Origin: Prunella strophiata
Lineage: Eukaryota > Chordata > Aves > Passeriformes > Prunellidae
NCBI GenBank assembly: GCA_036583965.1
Contig: JAZBQD010000034.1
Span: forward strand, 14,259,040-14,323,039
Reading direction: 5' to 3'
Length of the DNA stretch: 64,000 bases
The notes under the pieces were generated by a model that had not been told where the DNA came from, ran no database searches, and saw only the letters and a list, made by a program, of their open reading frames with translations. Shown here in pieces: positions 1 to 12,260 of this stretch (positions within the stretch are counted from its first letter, which is position 1; every line of letters starts with the position of its first letter). Both the position numbers and the translations under genes were made by a program.

Positions 1-149
1 GACATTTGCCACAGAGTCTGTCTTTAAATATTCTTGAAAAATGAATGAAGAAGGTCTCCTGAAAACATGTGGATTGCTTCTCTTTGTAGGCTGTTGTGAG
101 GGGCTCCACTCTCCATTTTCCTCTGTTTTAACGACTGAACTTTTGATAC

Positions 150-818
150 CTCATTTGTAAAATCAGAAGAAAGGCCCTTGTTTTCCAGAGGCTTTTCCCT
201 AGGAGGCCCCACATCTTGCTCTGTAGCTGCATCCCAGTGTTGACTCCATGGCCCATGCCTGTCTGCTGGCTGCACCGTGCCCTCAGGGAGCCCTGCAGAG
301 CCTTTGCTCTCTCGTGGCCTGTCAGAGCTGTCCCAGCTCTCGAGGTGTGTGCCAGGGGGCAGTGGAGCTGCCAGGGCTGGGGGGCCCTGAGCTGAAGTCC
401 TTTGGGCAGGAGCAGTTCCCCAGTGGTCTGTGAGACTGGCACTGTGGGGGCTGCTGTGGGTGCCCAGCTCTGGTGCCCTGCATGGCTGGGGGGATCTGGG
501 GGCAGGGTGAGCAGCACTGAGGGGATAAATTCCTGTCACATATCCTGAGTCCATGTAGGGGCCCCGCTCTGGAGGCACACATGGGAACTCACCCTGGCAC
601 GATGGTGTGGGGCACTCTGGAACGTTTGAACCTCCTGAGAAAGAGCTGTAAGCAGAGTCTGCCCTTCCAGGGAGCTGCAAGACATGGTCCATGCTGCTGA
701 TTGACTTCACTGACAAGAGATGATCATTTTCAGGAGAGGCCACAGGCTCTAGCAGCTTCCCAGCTCTGCCACCTTGCCTGTGAGTCCATCTTTGGATCTC
801 ATTCCCAGCTGAAGTCAT
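150..818 (-). CDS. SHROOM1: SHROOM1-like protein, first coding exon (partial gene, continues left)
   Basis: Shroom proteins bind F-actin and Rho kinase and drive apical constriction. I identify this exon from motifs seen in the translation. RADSAYSSFS at about residues 52-61 follows a SISSMD stretch, and PYMDSGYVTGIY follows at about 87-98. The same order occurs at the start of human SHROOM1 (SSLD, RADSAYSSFS, then PYLDWDYV). I chose the ATG at 818-816 because it opens MTSAGNE with an A at -3; the frame extends upstream only through a non-ATG codon. A strong pyrimidine-rich acceptor ends at 924, so the exon probably starts at 923 with a short 5' UTR. The right exon end is uncertain: a GAG/GTATC donor after 150 keeps phase 0, while the open frame itself runs to 24. 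The C-terminal ASD2 domain is not in the window. The rest of this exon is Pro/Ser-rich and poorly conserved. Identity is fairly sure; exon limits are not. Confidence 0.72.
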
Positions 819-923
819 GTTGCAGTATTTCCAGAAATCCAAGTCTGATTAAAAGTCCACAGCCGAGTTGTTAGAAATGAACATTTTTCTCTACAGTTAG
901 ATTCCAATAATTTCTAGAGGATC

Positions 924-3900
924 CTAAAAAGAAAGAGAAATGTGTTAAAAAGAGTCAGTGGGAGGATTCTCCTGGCACATCTTGGAAAACCGTTCCCAGA
1001 GTCTTAGAAAAAGGTGCTTGAGACTGACAGAGCATCTTGATGAGACGTTCTGCTGTCAGTCCCAAGTCACAGATTTTAAAAGATGGACAAATATTTATGG
1101 CTGCAGCTCAGAACTCCCCTGCAAACCCCCAAATGGACCAGGAAAAAGCACCAGCATAGAGTTCATGTACAACAAATACAGAGTTTTTGCAGTCTGGAAA
1201 ACAGCCTGTGTTTATCAGCAGCACTTGACAGCTTCCTCTCTGATTGCTGTGCATGATGCCCTCAGGTTTAGGTTAACAAATGGATCTCCACCAGCAGCAA
1301 CCCAACGGGCCAAGAGAAGACAAGCAGGAGATTCTCACACCAACAGCCTGACCCTCTCAGCCACCTCTGCCAGCTCCAAACCCCTGACCTGCTCCCAGGC
1401 AGTAGGAGCCCCAAATAAAAGATTTAACCTGGCATCAGAGTGGTGCTAACCAGAAACCTTGGTTAGTAATTCTCATTTAAACCAGCTCTAGAATGGATTA
1501 GTTATTAAAAGAAAGCAAACAAACAATCTTGAAAAGCTTCATCAACAAGCTGCTCCAGTAAAAGGCCTTCTGAGGAGACACAAACTGTGTCCACATCTCT
1601 CCAGAATATTGCACGTCTGATTTATTCATAAAGGCTGAGCTCACCAGACTCTAATCTGCCATTCCCAATATCATATTTCTGTGGTGGGACCTCAAAAAGC
1701 TGGCAGAAAGAGAGGTTTCAGAGGTGATGTTTCTCTTTAATAAAAAAATCACATTCCTGCCTTGTTTCAAAGACAGTCCTGGTATCATTCATTTTGAGTC
1801 AGAGGAAGAGATGGATAGGGAGCCAAAATACACAAGTTAATCTATAAATGAAACTTGGACTGGTGGGGCACACTAAATAAATTAACTAGTTTCTGGGAAA
1901 TGAAAACAGCCTAACACCACAAAGTGGTAATTTGCCTGCTGGTTTTTTTGTTGTTGTTGTTGTTTTTCCTGGGTGTTTTTGTTTTTTTTTTTTTAACATT
2001 TTTTTCAGTAAGAGACCAACTCAAGGATGTCTGGAGTTCTTCTCCCCCTTTACAGATGATTTAAAACACAGTTGTGAAATTTAATTGTCTGTCCCTGAAT
2101 AACAGGGTCACAAAGGAAATAGGAAGCATCAGTGCCTGGTGATGCCATTCCCCATGCTTTCCACCATGGTGCATTAAGGAATTTAAAGAAGTAAAAACCT
2201 GAGACACTTGGTGAAAGGAAAACCTTGGATTTTCAGAAACCACTGAGGAAGACAAGGAGTTGGATGAGTGCAATGGCACTAAGTGCAGGCTGGAGGGTAC
2301 AGGTGTGTCCCACTGCAGTGACATTTCCTGGGAGCTCTGGCCCATGGCAGTGAATGCTGGGGGAGCTCAGCAGGACCTGGAGGTGCTGTGGGTGCACAGG
2401 ATCAAACCCACAGGAGCCACATTCCACAAGAGGTCCAGAAGACAGATTGCTCTGTCATTCTTATCTCCCTTGTTTTAATTAAATTTTTCTCCCAGTGGAA
2501 CCTCTCCAAGCAGCTCTGATGGTGCTGTAAATAGAGCCAAGTCCTTCCCTGGGATGTGCTGGCACAGTTCCATGGAAGTTCATGGAGCCACCCTGGTTTA
2601 CAGTGAGAATTTGGCTCTCACTTTTCACAGCAATGTGCAGAACCCAAGTAACTGCTGTGATTTAGTTCATGTCTATCAATGGCAGTGCTCTCCTGGTTTC
2701 CTATACCAGTCATTCCCAAGATCTCTTTTCCCCCATTATTTCAAGCTCCTCATTGGATTTACAGTGAAGTTGGCAATACAGGGAAGAATTTTTGACTCAG
2801 GTTTTTATGATGACACCAGAAGTAATAGGAAATGTAATTTCAGGATCTTAGAAGACTGAGGTAAGAAGCTCTGACTGATGCTGAAACCCATCTTAGGGAA
2901 AACTTGTCTTATTTCTTTTGAAGAGGATATTTCCTAAACCCTGGCAGCAGAATCATTTATTTCAGTGTGTTCAAAGAACTGTGTGGAAACTGCCCTCTCT
3001 TTCCCATGTAAGAGAAAATCATTAATGTCCTTAAAACTCAACTGACATGAACAATGACATCATTGCTGTCAGTGGCAGAGCTCCCTCAGGGACTGTGCTG
3101 TCTTTGGGTCTCAGATGCATTCTGGCAAGGCTGGAATACAATGTGCCATTCCACTTGCAATACTTGCATTGTAAACCACTGAAAGCAAGAAGAAAAATGT
3201 TAAATTAAAAGTATATCAGAACCAAACCCACTGAAAGATGAAGGGAAGTGTAGTAAAAGTGTAAGAATGCAGGGAAGTATATCCACTCCATGCCCAAGGA
3301 AGAAATAAAGCCACTATCAAACTATTACATTCCAAAGTTGTTTGCTTGTTGTTTTTTGTTGTTAAAAACAGAGGCCAACTTAACTTCCATCCACATCAAC
3401 CTGTTCTGTTCTAGGGAAAGGTGATTTGCATTGCACAATCCTGAATTCTTTGCAACCAACTCAGTATGTCAAAGCCTCATGTCTGGCAAATTACCTGTAC
3501 AGAGAAAACCCAGTGACTCCAGACCACAGTCAGTGAACAACTTACCTGTCTTATAAGGGACAAGATTTATTATAATTACAGTTTGGTCTCAGTTTGACCT
3601 CTTTTAGAGTTTGCCAGGTGCCATAATTGATCTGTAACTCGCCTGCACTGATAGGCAATGCTTGCCCAAACAAATCATTACCCACCAGAAACACAGGTAT
3701 TCTCTCTATAAAGTCTCTGATTTGCCCTGACAACCCAGGAAAAACAGCCCCTGCACAAAACACAGTCTGCAATAATTTGTGCACTCGTGGAGTTCCCTTG
3801 AAGTGACCAACACAATCTTTCCATCACAGAAGCAAGAATGAGAATTTTCCTTAATAAACACAAGCAGAGTTCAAACCTTCCTAGCTCTCTTGTTGTGTTA

Positions 3901-4259
3901 TTGCCCTTTTTATACAGATGGCTCCATGAAAATAAAGGGGAAACCCACAGCTGTTGATCTGGATCAAACTGCAGTACACAAGTGTTCTCCAGGAGAGAAC
4001 AAGTGTGCAAAACACAAAGCAAACACCTTGACAACCTCCCAATATTATGTCATGTCCACATTAGTGAATGACCTGTTCCTTATCAAAGGGCAACACTGGA
4101 TGCTAAATATTAACTGAAATTCTTCAGATTCCAGTCTGTTGCACAGGCTGCAGCACCTGACCCATCTGCTCCCCAGACCATGAGATCTCATTGCTACCAA
4201 AAAATCACCTGAGAGACTCTTGCTTTAGCAGGTGATCCTCCTGCCTTTCCCAGGGCAGA
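924..4259. other. Non-coding DNA upstream of the SHROOM1-like exon
   Basis: This would be SHROOM1 intron 1 or upstream DNA. It contains short T-rich runs near 1946-1995. A 163-codon open frame at 958-1449 has no recognisable domain and no splice context. I see no conserved gene or RNA here. Confidence 0.5.
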
Positions 4260-5814
4260 AATCCTGGGCAAGTCAGGTGCAGAATCCTGGGCAAGTCAGG
4301 TGCAGAATCCTGGGCAAGTCAGGTGCAGAATCCTGGGCAAGTCAGGTGCAGAATCCTGGGCAAGTCAGGTGCAGAATCCTGGGCAAGTCAGGTGCAGAAT
4401 CCTGGGCAAGTCAGGTGCAGAATCCTGGGCAAGTCAGGTGCAGAATCCTGGGCAAGTCAGGTGCAGAATCCTGGGCAAGTCAGGTGCAGAATCCTGGGCA
4501 AGTCAGGTGCAGAATCCTGGGCAAGTCAGGTGCAGAATCCTGGGCAAGTCAGGTGCAGAATCCTGGGCAAGTCAGGTGCAGAATCCTGGGCAAGTCAGGT
4601 GCAGAATCCTGGGCAAGTCAGGTGCAGAATCCTGGGCAAGTCAGGTGCAGAATCCTGGGCAAGTCAGGTGCAGAATCCTGGGCAAGTCAGGTGCAGAATC
4701 CTGGGCAAGTCAGGTGCAGAATCCTGGGCAAGTCAGGTGCAGAATCCTGGGCAAGTCAGGTGCAGAATCCTGGGCAAGTCAGGTGCAGAATCCTGGGCAA
4801 GTCAGGTGCAGAATCCTGGGCAAGTCAGGTGCAGAATCCTGGGCAAGTCAGGTGCAGAATCCTGGGCAAGTCAGGTGCAGAATCCTGGGCAAGTCAGGTG
4901 CAGAATCCTGGGCAAGTCAGGTGCAGAATCCTGGGCAAGTCAGGTGCAGAATCCTGGGCAAGTCAGGTGCAGAATCCTGGGCAAGTCAGGTGCAGAATCC
5001 TGGGCAAGTCAGGTGCAGAATCCTGGGCAAGTCAGGTGCAGAATCCTGGGCAAGTCAGGTGCAGAATCCTGGGCAAGTCAGGTGCAGAATCCTGGGCAAG
5101 TCAGGTGCAGAATCCTGGGCAAGTCAGGTGCAGAATCCTGGGCAAGTCAGGTGCAGAATCCTGGGCAAGTCAGGTGCAGAATCCTGGGCAAGTCAGGTGC
5201 AGAATCCTGGGCAAGTCAGGTGCAGAATCCTGGGCAAGTCAGGTGCAGAATCCTGGGCAAGTCAGGTGCAGAATCCTGGGCAAGTCAGGTGCAGAATCCT
5301 GGGCAAGTCAGGTGCAGAATCCTGGGCAAGTCAGGTGCAGAATCCTGGGCAAGTCAGGTGCAGAATCCTGGGCAAGTCAGGTGCAGAATCCTGGGCAAGT
5401 CAGGTGCAGAATCCTGGGCAAGTCAGGTGCAGAATCCTGGGCAAGTCAGGTGCAGAATCCTGGGCAAGTCAGGTGCAGAATCCTGGGCAAGTCAGGTGCA
5501 GAATCCTGGGCAAGTCAGGTGCAGAATCCTGGGCAAGTCAGGTGCAGAATCCTGGGCAAGTCAGGTGCAGAATCCTGGGCAAGTCAGGTGCAGAATCCTG
5601 GGCAAGTCAGGTGCAGAATCCTGGGCAAGTCAGGTGCAGAATCCTGGGCAAGTCAGGTGCAGAATCCTGGGCAAGTCAGGTGCAGAATCCTGGGCAAGTC
5701 AGGTGCAGAATCCTGGGCAAGTCAGGTGCAGAATCCTGGGCAAGTCAGGTGCAGAATCCTGGGCAAGTCAGGTGCAGAATCCTGGGCAAGTGAATCCTGG
5801 CAAGTCAGGTGCAG
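4260..5814. repeat. 23-bp minisatellite, about 67 near-identical copies
   Basis: A 23-bp unit containing ATCCTGGGCAAGTCAGG is repeated head to tail. The body of the array shows no variant copy by eye; only the last two units (5785-5814) are altered by a small deletion or junction. The unit has no stop codon in any plus frame, and 23 is not a multiple of 3. All three plus frames therefore stay open for more than 490 codons and spell the same 23-residue peptide repeat. These frames are artefacts of the repeat, not genes. The first copy follows directly on CCCAGGGCAGAA, which may be the source of the unit. Such homogeneity suggests recent expansion or frequent gene conversion, or a collapsed or over-extended assembly. 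Confidence 0.97.
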
Positions 5815-8800
5815 TCTCTGGCCATCCCAGGAACCTTCAGCAGGCTGATCCAGCACAGGTTCCCAGGTCTTCCTGGACAGAACCCATGCCCCTGCATGAC
5901 ATGGATGCATTCTCTGAGATATGAGATGTCTGGAAATAAGAGCTGCTTCTTTGATCAGACTCTGAAATATCCAGAAATTCCAGACAAATGTCTGAAGTCT
6001 TCAAATTCCATCCCTTTGACATGACTGTTGAAAGGGTGAGAGAAATGGAAGGATACTACAGTCAGGAAAGTGCCTTTGTGCCCAGCATCTCTGAAAGTCA
6101 CTATTTCTCTCTTTCTCTGCCTTTTCCTTTTAATAGATGCTTTCCCTTTGTTAGTATTCGTTTCTAGCCTATAATCAACAATTTTTATCCCCTTGGGCTT
6201 TCAACTTCAGGTTTCCAACAGGAAGGCAAACATAGCAGATGATATTGCCTTTGGTTGACAGAAAAAACACACTTTCTGCTAAACTGTATTATTTTGCTAG
6301 GATTTCTGAAGACTCTAATCCCTGTTTTTCTCATTTAGTGCAATTTCCAGAACTATTGGGCAGGTAGGTAATGGTCACCAAGGATATTGTACATCAACAC
6401 CCAAGGACAGAACCTCACATTTGGCTTCCAGGCCCAGTGGAAGGCTCACCCTGCTGCTGGGAGCCAGGGAAGGCAAAGTGTCACACAGTCCCAAAACAGA
6501 GCCTCGTGGGGTTTAGAGGAGGCTTATGCCTTGTGTGCACAGAAATCAATGTCACCATAGTTTGAGGAATGTAAACATTTCCAGTAAGACCCACGGATAC
6601 ACACTTGAGGCTTTCTGGAGCTACCAAAGTGTCATGAGAAATTTAGAGAAGGGTGAAAGTAATAATAATAAAATCCATCTCAGTATCCCCTTTTTTGTGT
6701 AGGGACACAGACAAACCTTCCCAAAGCCCCTCACCTGCTGGGCCAGGCTCTCTAAGGAGGAAGAGATCCCTAGTGAGCAGCAAGGGAGCTCTGCTGGAGC
6801 CACAGTACCAGCATGGGTCCATCCTACACCCTCCTGGCAGCACTTCCCAAAGGAATCACATCCCACTGATGGACAGGAGCATTGGGCATTTGCCTAACAT
6901 GCCTATGGGGTGATGAAAAGCTGTGGCCCAAATAAACTGCTGTTGGAGGTGAGAGCCTCCAGGTCTCTGGCCAAGGAATTAATGAGGAAGATCAGCTTTG
7001 GCAACTCTTCACAGCCCTGTGAGAGACCTTTTCTGAGCACCCACCAGAGTCTGACCTTTTAATTAGAGCACTCACCCACTACATACCTCTCCATTGTCCT
7101 TGAATTCCCTGACTTTCCTTACTCAGCCTCAAAAATTTCTCTTGGTTTCCATCAGCATTAGTCCCTATTCTATTAAACAGCACACATTTATTGTTTCTTC
7201 TACCTCTGTAAGTGCTTCTCAGAAAATGATTTTGCCAGAATCCAGAGTTTCATCCCAAATGTATGCATTTCTTCCCAACCATCTCCATTTTACCCCTTTT
7301 TAATGTCACCATATGTTCCTTATTTTTTTTTTAAATCTAATCAATTTCATTTGATGCCATAAACTTAGCCCCATACTGTTTTTACAGGCTACAAAAACAC
7401 CACAAGAACATTAAAAAATTACAGACTTTAAAGTACTTAAAAAAAAAAAAAATCTAATGACACTGTTGATTTTAAACATATGTCTTTAGAATTTCTATAT
7501 AGATTATTAAATTAACTAATTAAGAGAATATAATTTAATCTATAATAAAGATGTTTTCTCATTTTGACCATGTTGACTGCTTCCCCACAAGGCTGTCCAA
7601 GAAACATCAGGGAAAAATAAAATTCTCACAGTTCCCCTGACTTGCTCCTGGCTGCACTGAGCTTCCCACAACTTAGGCAGCAAGTCAAGCTTTCAAGAGA
7701 AGAAGCTGGCCTTTAAATAGGGGTAATCCATTCAACATCTCCTTCCACTGACATGGTTTTAGCCCAGAATCCTATGAGCTGGTAGCTAGTTAGCAATCTG
7801 AGCAAGCACAGTTTAAAAAACATGTTCATTATTAATTGCCTATGATTAGAAAAAAACCCAAGTGCTTATTACAGGCAGCTTCACCACTGCCACACATCCC
7901 AAAGTCAATGCATTCCCAGCACTGCCTGGATCAGAATTTGCCTTTTCCAGCTTTAGCAGAGCTCTGGGAGAGCTGATGCTCACTCAAACTTACTAGTGAG
8001 GGTTGGCTGGCTGGGAAATGTCATCAACTCATCTTATCTTTGAAGAATTGTGGTTTTCTGGCACCTACATATGCTTTATTCTACTATATGACTATTCTAG
8101 GAAGCTTTATGGATGGCTCTGTAATTTCAGTCCAAGAGTCCTTGCCAGAACAACACTGCAGATTCCAATTTCCACATGCTGTAGTTAAGTTTTCCACAGA
8201 CAAAGCTGCAATGAGAGCAAACATTCCTGCTGCAGCTCCAGTTTTAGGCAAGGATGGATCCAGAGGCACTGACTGGGGAAGGAGCAGTGTCCAGTTCACC
8301 TTAATGAAGTGGGATTATATGTATATAATTTATGTATATAAATATATGTGTTTATATAATTTAAATTATGGCTTCAGATGGATCAAAAAATTAATTCTCT
8401 GGTCCCTTAATGTACAAAGAAGCTTTTTGCTGAACTTTGCAAGCTTTAGGCTGTGTGCTATGAACCTCATGAAGATACAGAACCCTCTTCACTACATTCC
8501 CAAAGTCATTCCCACCTAGGGAATCCTGACAGGTAAAATATGGGATAGAGAATCCCAGCAGACCTTCCCAGAGCAGAGGGTGACATGGTCAGGCTGGCTC
8601 ACCTAGATTATCCCTGGGAACAGGAGAGCACAGGGATCAGCTGGAAAACTTCCCAGCACTGAACACAGGTGAGGAGGAGACTGAAAACATGAGAGAAACA
8701 GAAAGTGAGCACAGATGTGGAAGTGGAGCTTCATCTAACAAAACAATCTCCCTGAACCTCAGAGGGTGTCTCACAAACTTCATTTATATTCTGTCACACC

Positions 8801-9535
8801 ACTAGGACTCTGCCTTACCATAAAATCATTGGAGTCCCACAGCAGGAGCAGAACCCAGGCCTCTCACCTTCTCAGCACTCCTCCTAACAACAAATTAATT
8901 TTTTTAACACTTTACTACCCTCAGGAAATCATGTAACTTTTCCAGTCCTTCACAGCAGCAGTCTAAAATATAACTGGCAAACAATATTAGCACTTCCATT
9001 TTCTTGTATACAAATCAAGGATTATGAAGTCATATCAATTAATGTGGTATTTAAAAAAAAAAAAACATTAGCTCTTTCTTATTTTGACATAGGAGACAGA
9101 AAATATTCCTTTCCAGAGGATGTCTGTTTTCAGATGTCTGTTTTCAGTCTAATTCATCCAGATGTTAAATATAATTACTCCTGCCTTTGGGCTGGGGCAG
9201 ACAGTAATGCAATATCCAGTTACTACAGAACATTCCACTGGAACAAGAGGAAACCACCAAATATACATGAGAAATAATATATTAGACTGCTCTGCTCCTT
9301 TGGCAAATTTTGCATCCCAGTATTTTCCCATAGCTTTTGTTTGGGCAGAATTCATTAGTGTTTATGCTTAATCTCACTAAACATACCTCTGGTCTCCACA
9401 ACACAAAATGAAAACCTGGATTAGTGATTAAAAATAATCTGGAAATATCCAACAGTTGCATTAGAGCAGGTGTAGTGGTGGGGTGGGGGTTGATTGGATT
9501 TAGGGGCAGAAATCAAACCCTTGGTCCACAAAGGG
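5815..9535. other. Intergenic DNA, AT-rich in the middle
   Basis: No gene is recognised. The stretch from about 7310 to 7560 is very AT-rich, with an A-run at 7440-7452. An ATAT/TATA-rich patch lies at 8310-8370. Short open frames here have no family resemblance or splice context. Confidence 0.5.
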
Positions 9536-9790
9536 CATCACAGAACCACAGAAGGGTTTGGGTTGGAAGGGTCCTCAAGGATCATTTTGTTCCACCCCCT
9601 GCCATGGGCAGGGACACCTTCCCCTATCCCAGGGTGCTCCAAGCCCCATCCAGCCTCAACTTGGACACTTCCAGCCACAGCTTCTCTGGGCACCTGTGCC
9701 AGGGCCTGCCCACCCTCACAGGGAGGAATTTCATTCCAGTATCCAAACTAAACCCCCTCCTTCAGCCTCCCCCAGACATGCTGCAACACT
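9536..9790 (-). mobile_element. CR1 LINE fragment, 3' part, antisense
   Basis: The segment opens with CACAGAACCACAGAAGGG followed by TTTGGGTTGGAAGGGTCCT. This is the reverse complement of the CR1 3' end familiar from birds (AGGTCCCTTCCAACCCAAACC followed by ATTCTGTG-like octamers). It continues through the usual antisense body (CCCCCTGCCATGGGCAGGGA, CTCTGGGCACCTGTGCCAGG). The element is truncated at its 5' end and carries no reverse-transcriptase frame. Exact ends are approximate. The open frames overlapping it are shadows of the element. Confidence 0.85.
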
Positions 9791-10967
9791 GGCAGGAGAT
9801 GGCAGAGGAAAAATGCTGGGGGAAGCACAAATCCATTCAGTTCTGGGAAAAGGCAGCACTCAGAGCTTTTGTGAGAGACTTTCCCTAAGCAGGTGACTGC
9901 AGGACAGGAGTTCAGCTCTGACAGCAGGTGAGTAATTCAGAGAGCAGTGGCAGTGTCAGGTCTGCTGGGTACATACAAGCAAGGGACCAAGTGATTTCCT
10001 GTCTGGAGCATTCATACCAGCTAGTTCCCATTCAAACAGAAAGGTGTGAGCTTTTGCAGATCCACCTTTCTATATTTAACTCCTTCTACAGAAATTCCCC
10101 TCTGCGTTCCCAAATCAATCTTCTAGTAATCTGCATTTCTCCATTAGCCTCAAACATTGCCTGTGCTGGAGAACCATTAAGCACATTTTGTACCAAAGTA
10201 GCTATTTCCTGTGTAAAAATGTGTACCTGCCAGATCCTTACCTGACCCAGTTAGCACAGACCTTAGATTTTATTTATTGTAAAAAACCCACATAATCTGC
10301 ACACTCAAAGTTAGAGCAGAGCTCCTGTGACTGTAATAGTCTCAGGTGACACTCCAGACTGTCCCTGTCCACAGCAGGGGTGTGATTGGTCCCTTACACA
10401 CCACAACACACTGAGAATTTTAGCATTTTAAAGATAATTTTTCTGTTACAAATTCAATTCTGTCCTGAACTACTTGGTTACATTCCCACATTTCCCTTTG
10501 AAAATGCCATCTTCCACAGTCAGAGACCCCGGGGACAAGCCCTGAACTTCAGGTGGCCTAAAACAGCTTCCAGCCTAAAACAGCTCCCAGCCCCAAGTTA
10601 AACATTTCAAAATGTGGTTTCAATATTTTCCAGCACACATCCTGCCCCCTCCTCTGTTCCCAGGCTGGCTGTCACAGGGGGTGCCTCAGATGGACTTGGC
10701 AGCAGAAGCACCTGAGAGCAGAGCTGGGGAGAAAGGACTGACAGAAAACACAGCAAGCACCTGCACAGCTGCTTGTCCAGCATTTCTGCTCTGACAGCAC
10801 CACCAGCTCGTGCCTGGATGGGCTCTTGCACCACGTTTGTCACCCCTGCCCAGCTGGGATGGCACACTGGGATGGCACCTGCTGCTCTGCTGAGCCCCCA
10901 GAGCCCTGGCAGGGGCTGCCACCACGCCAGGAGCAGCCAGGCTGGCCCCTGTGCCACGGCTGGGTGA
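9791..10967. other. Intergenic DNA between a CR1 fragment and the 32-bp array
   Basis: No gene or RNA is recognised. The part from about 10610 to 10967 is more GC-rich. It runs into the tandem array, and open frames there are extended by it. Confidence 0.45.
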
Positions 10968-12260
10968 GACCCAAACCCTCCTGTCACAAACTGCCCCAAA
11001 CCCAAACCCTCCTGTCACAAACTGCCCCAAACCCAAACCCTCCTGTCACAAACTGCCCCAAACCCAAACCCTCCTGTCACAAAACTGCCCCAAAACCCAA
11101 ACCCTCCTGTCACAAACTGCCCCAAAACCCAAACCCTCCTGTCACAAACTGCCCCCAAACCCAAACCCTCCTGTCACAAACTGCCCCAAAACCCAAACCC
11201 TCCTGTCACAAACTGCCCCCAAAACCCAACCCTCCTGTCACAAACTGCCCCCAAAACCCAACCCTCCTGTCACAAACTGCCCCAAAACCCAAACCCTCCT
11301 GTCACAAACTGCCCCAAAACCCAAACCCTCCTGTCACAAACTGCCCCAAAACCCAAACCCTCCTGTCACAAACTGCCCCAAACCCCAACCCTCCTGTCAC
11401 AAACTGCCCCAAAACCCAAACCCTCCTGTCACAAACTGCCCCAAACCCAAACCCTCCTGTCACAAACTGCCCCAAAACCCAAACCCTCCTGTCACAAACT
11501 GCCCCAAACCCCAACCCTCCTGTCACAAACTGCCCCAAAACCCAAACCCTCCTGTCACAAACTGCCCCAAAACCCAAACCCTCCTGTCACAAACTGCCCC
11601 AAAACCCAAACCCTCCTGTCACAAACTGCCCCAAAACCCAAACCCTCCTGTCACAACTGCCCCAAAACCCAAACCCTCCTGTCACAAACTGCCCCAAAAC
11701 CCAACCCTCCTGTCACAACTGCCCCAAAACCCAAACCCTCCTGTCACAAACTGCCCCAAAACCCAAACCCTCCTGTCACAACTGCCCCAAAACCCAACCC
11801 TCCTGTCACAAACTGCCCCAAAACCCAAACCCTCCTGTCACAAACTGCCCCAAACCCAAACCCTCCTGTCACAAACTGCCCCAAAACCCAAACCCTCCTG
11901 TCACAAACTGCCCCAAAACCCAAACCCTCCTGTCACAACTGCCCCAAAACCCAACCCTCCTGTCACAACTGCCCCAAAACCCAACCCTCCTGTCACAAAC
12001 TGCCCCAAACCCAAACCCTCCTGTCACAACTGCCCCAAAACCCAACCCTCCTGTCACAACTGCCCCAAAACCCAACCCTCCTGTCACAAACTGCCCCAAA
12101 ACCCAAACCCTCCTGTCACAAACTGCCCCAAAACCCAAACCCTCCTGTCACAAACTGCCCCAAAACCCAAACCCTCCTGTCACAAACTGCCCCAAAACCC
12201 AACCCTCCTGTCACAACTGCCCCAAAACCCAACCCTCCTGTCACAAACTGCCCCAAAACC
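10968..12260. repeat. 30-33 bp minisatellite, 41 copies
   Basis: I count 41 occurrences of the core CCTCCTGTCACA. Each is separated by AACTGCCCC and a block of A/C runs (CCAAAACCCAAACC and shorter forms). Copies differ mainly by one or two bases in the A-runs, so the period shifts between 30 and 33 bp. On the minus strand each copy reads GGAGGGTTTGGGTTTTGGGG, a run of G-tracts with short T loops. Long open frames on both strands, up to 522 codons, arise only from the stop-free unit. The array ends at CCCCAAAACC, followed by unique AT-rich DNA. Confidence 0.96.

Noticed and set aside
958..1449. 163-codon plus-strand frame next to the SHROOM1-like exon
   Set aside because: No recognisable family, low-complexity composition typical of chance, and no splice or promoter context.
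4232..5924. Open frames of 497-538 codons in all plus frames
   Set aside because: They come from a stop-free 23-bp unit; all three frames give the same peptide period and there is no unique coding sequence.
9424..9896. Three overlapping frames of 85-154 codons
   Set aside because: They overlap an antisense CR1 fragment and reflect its sequence.
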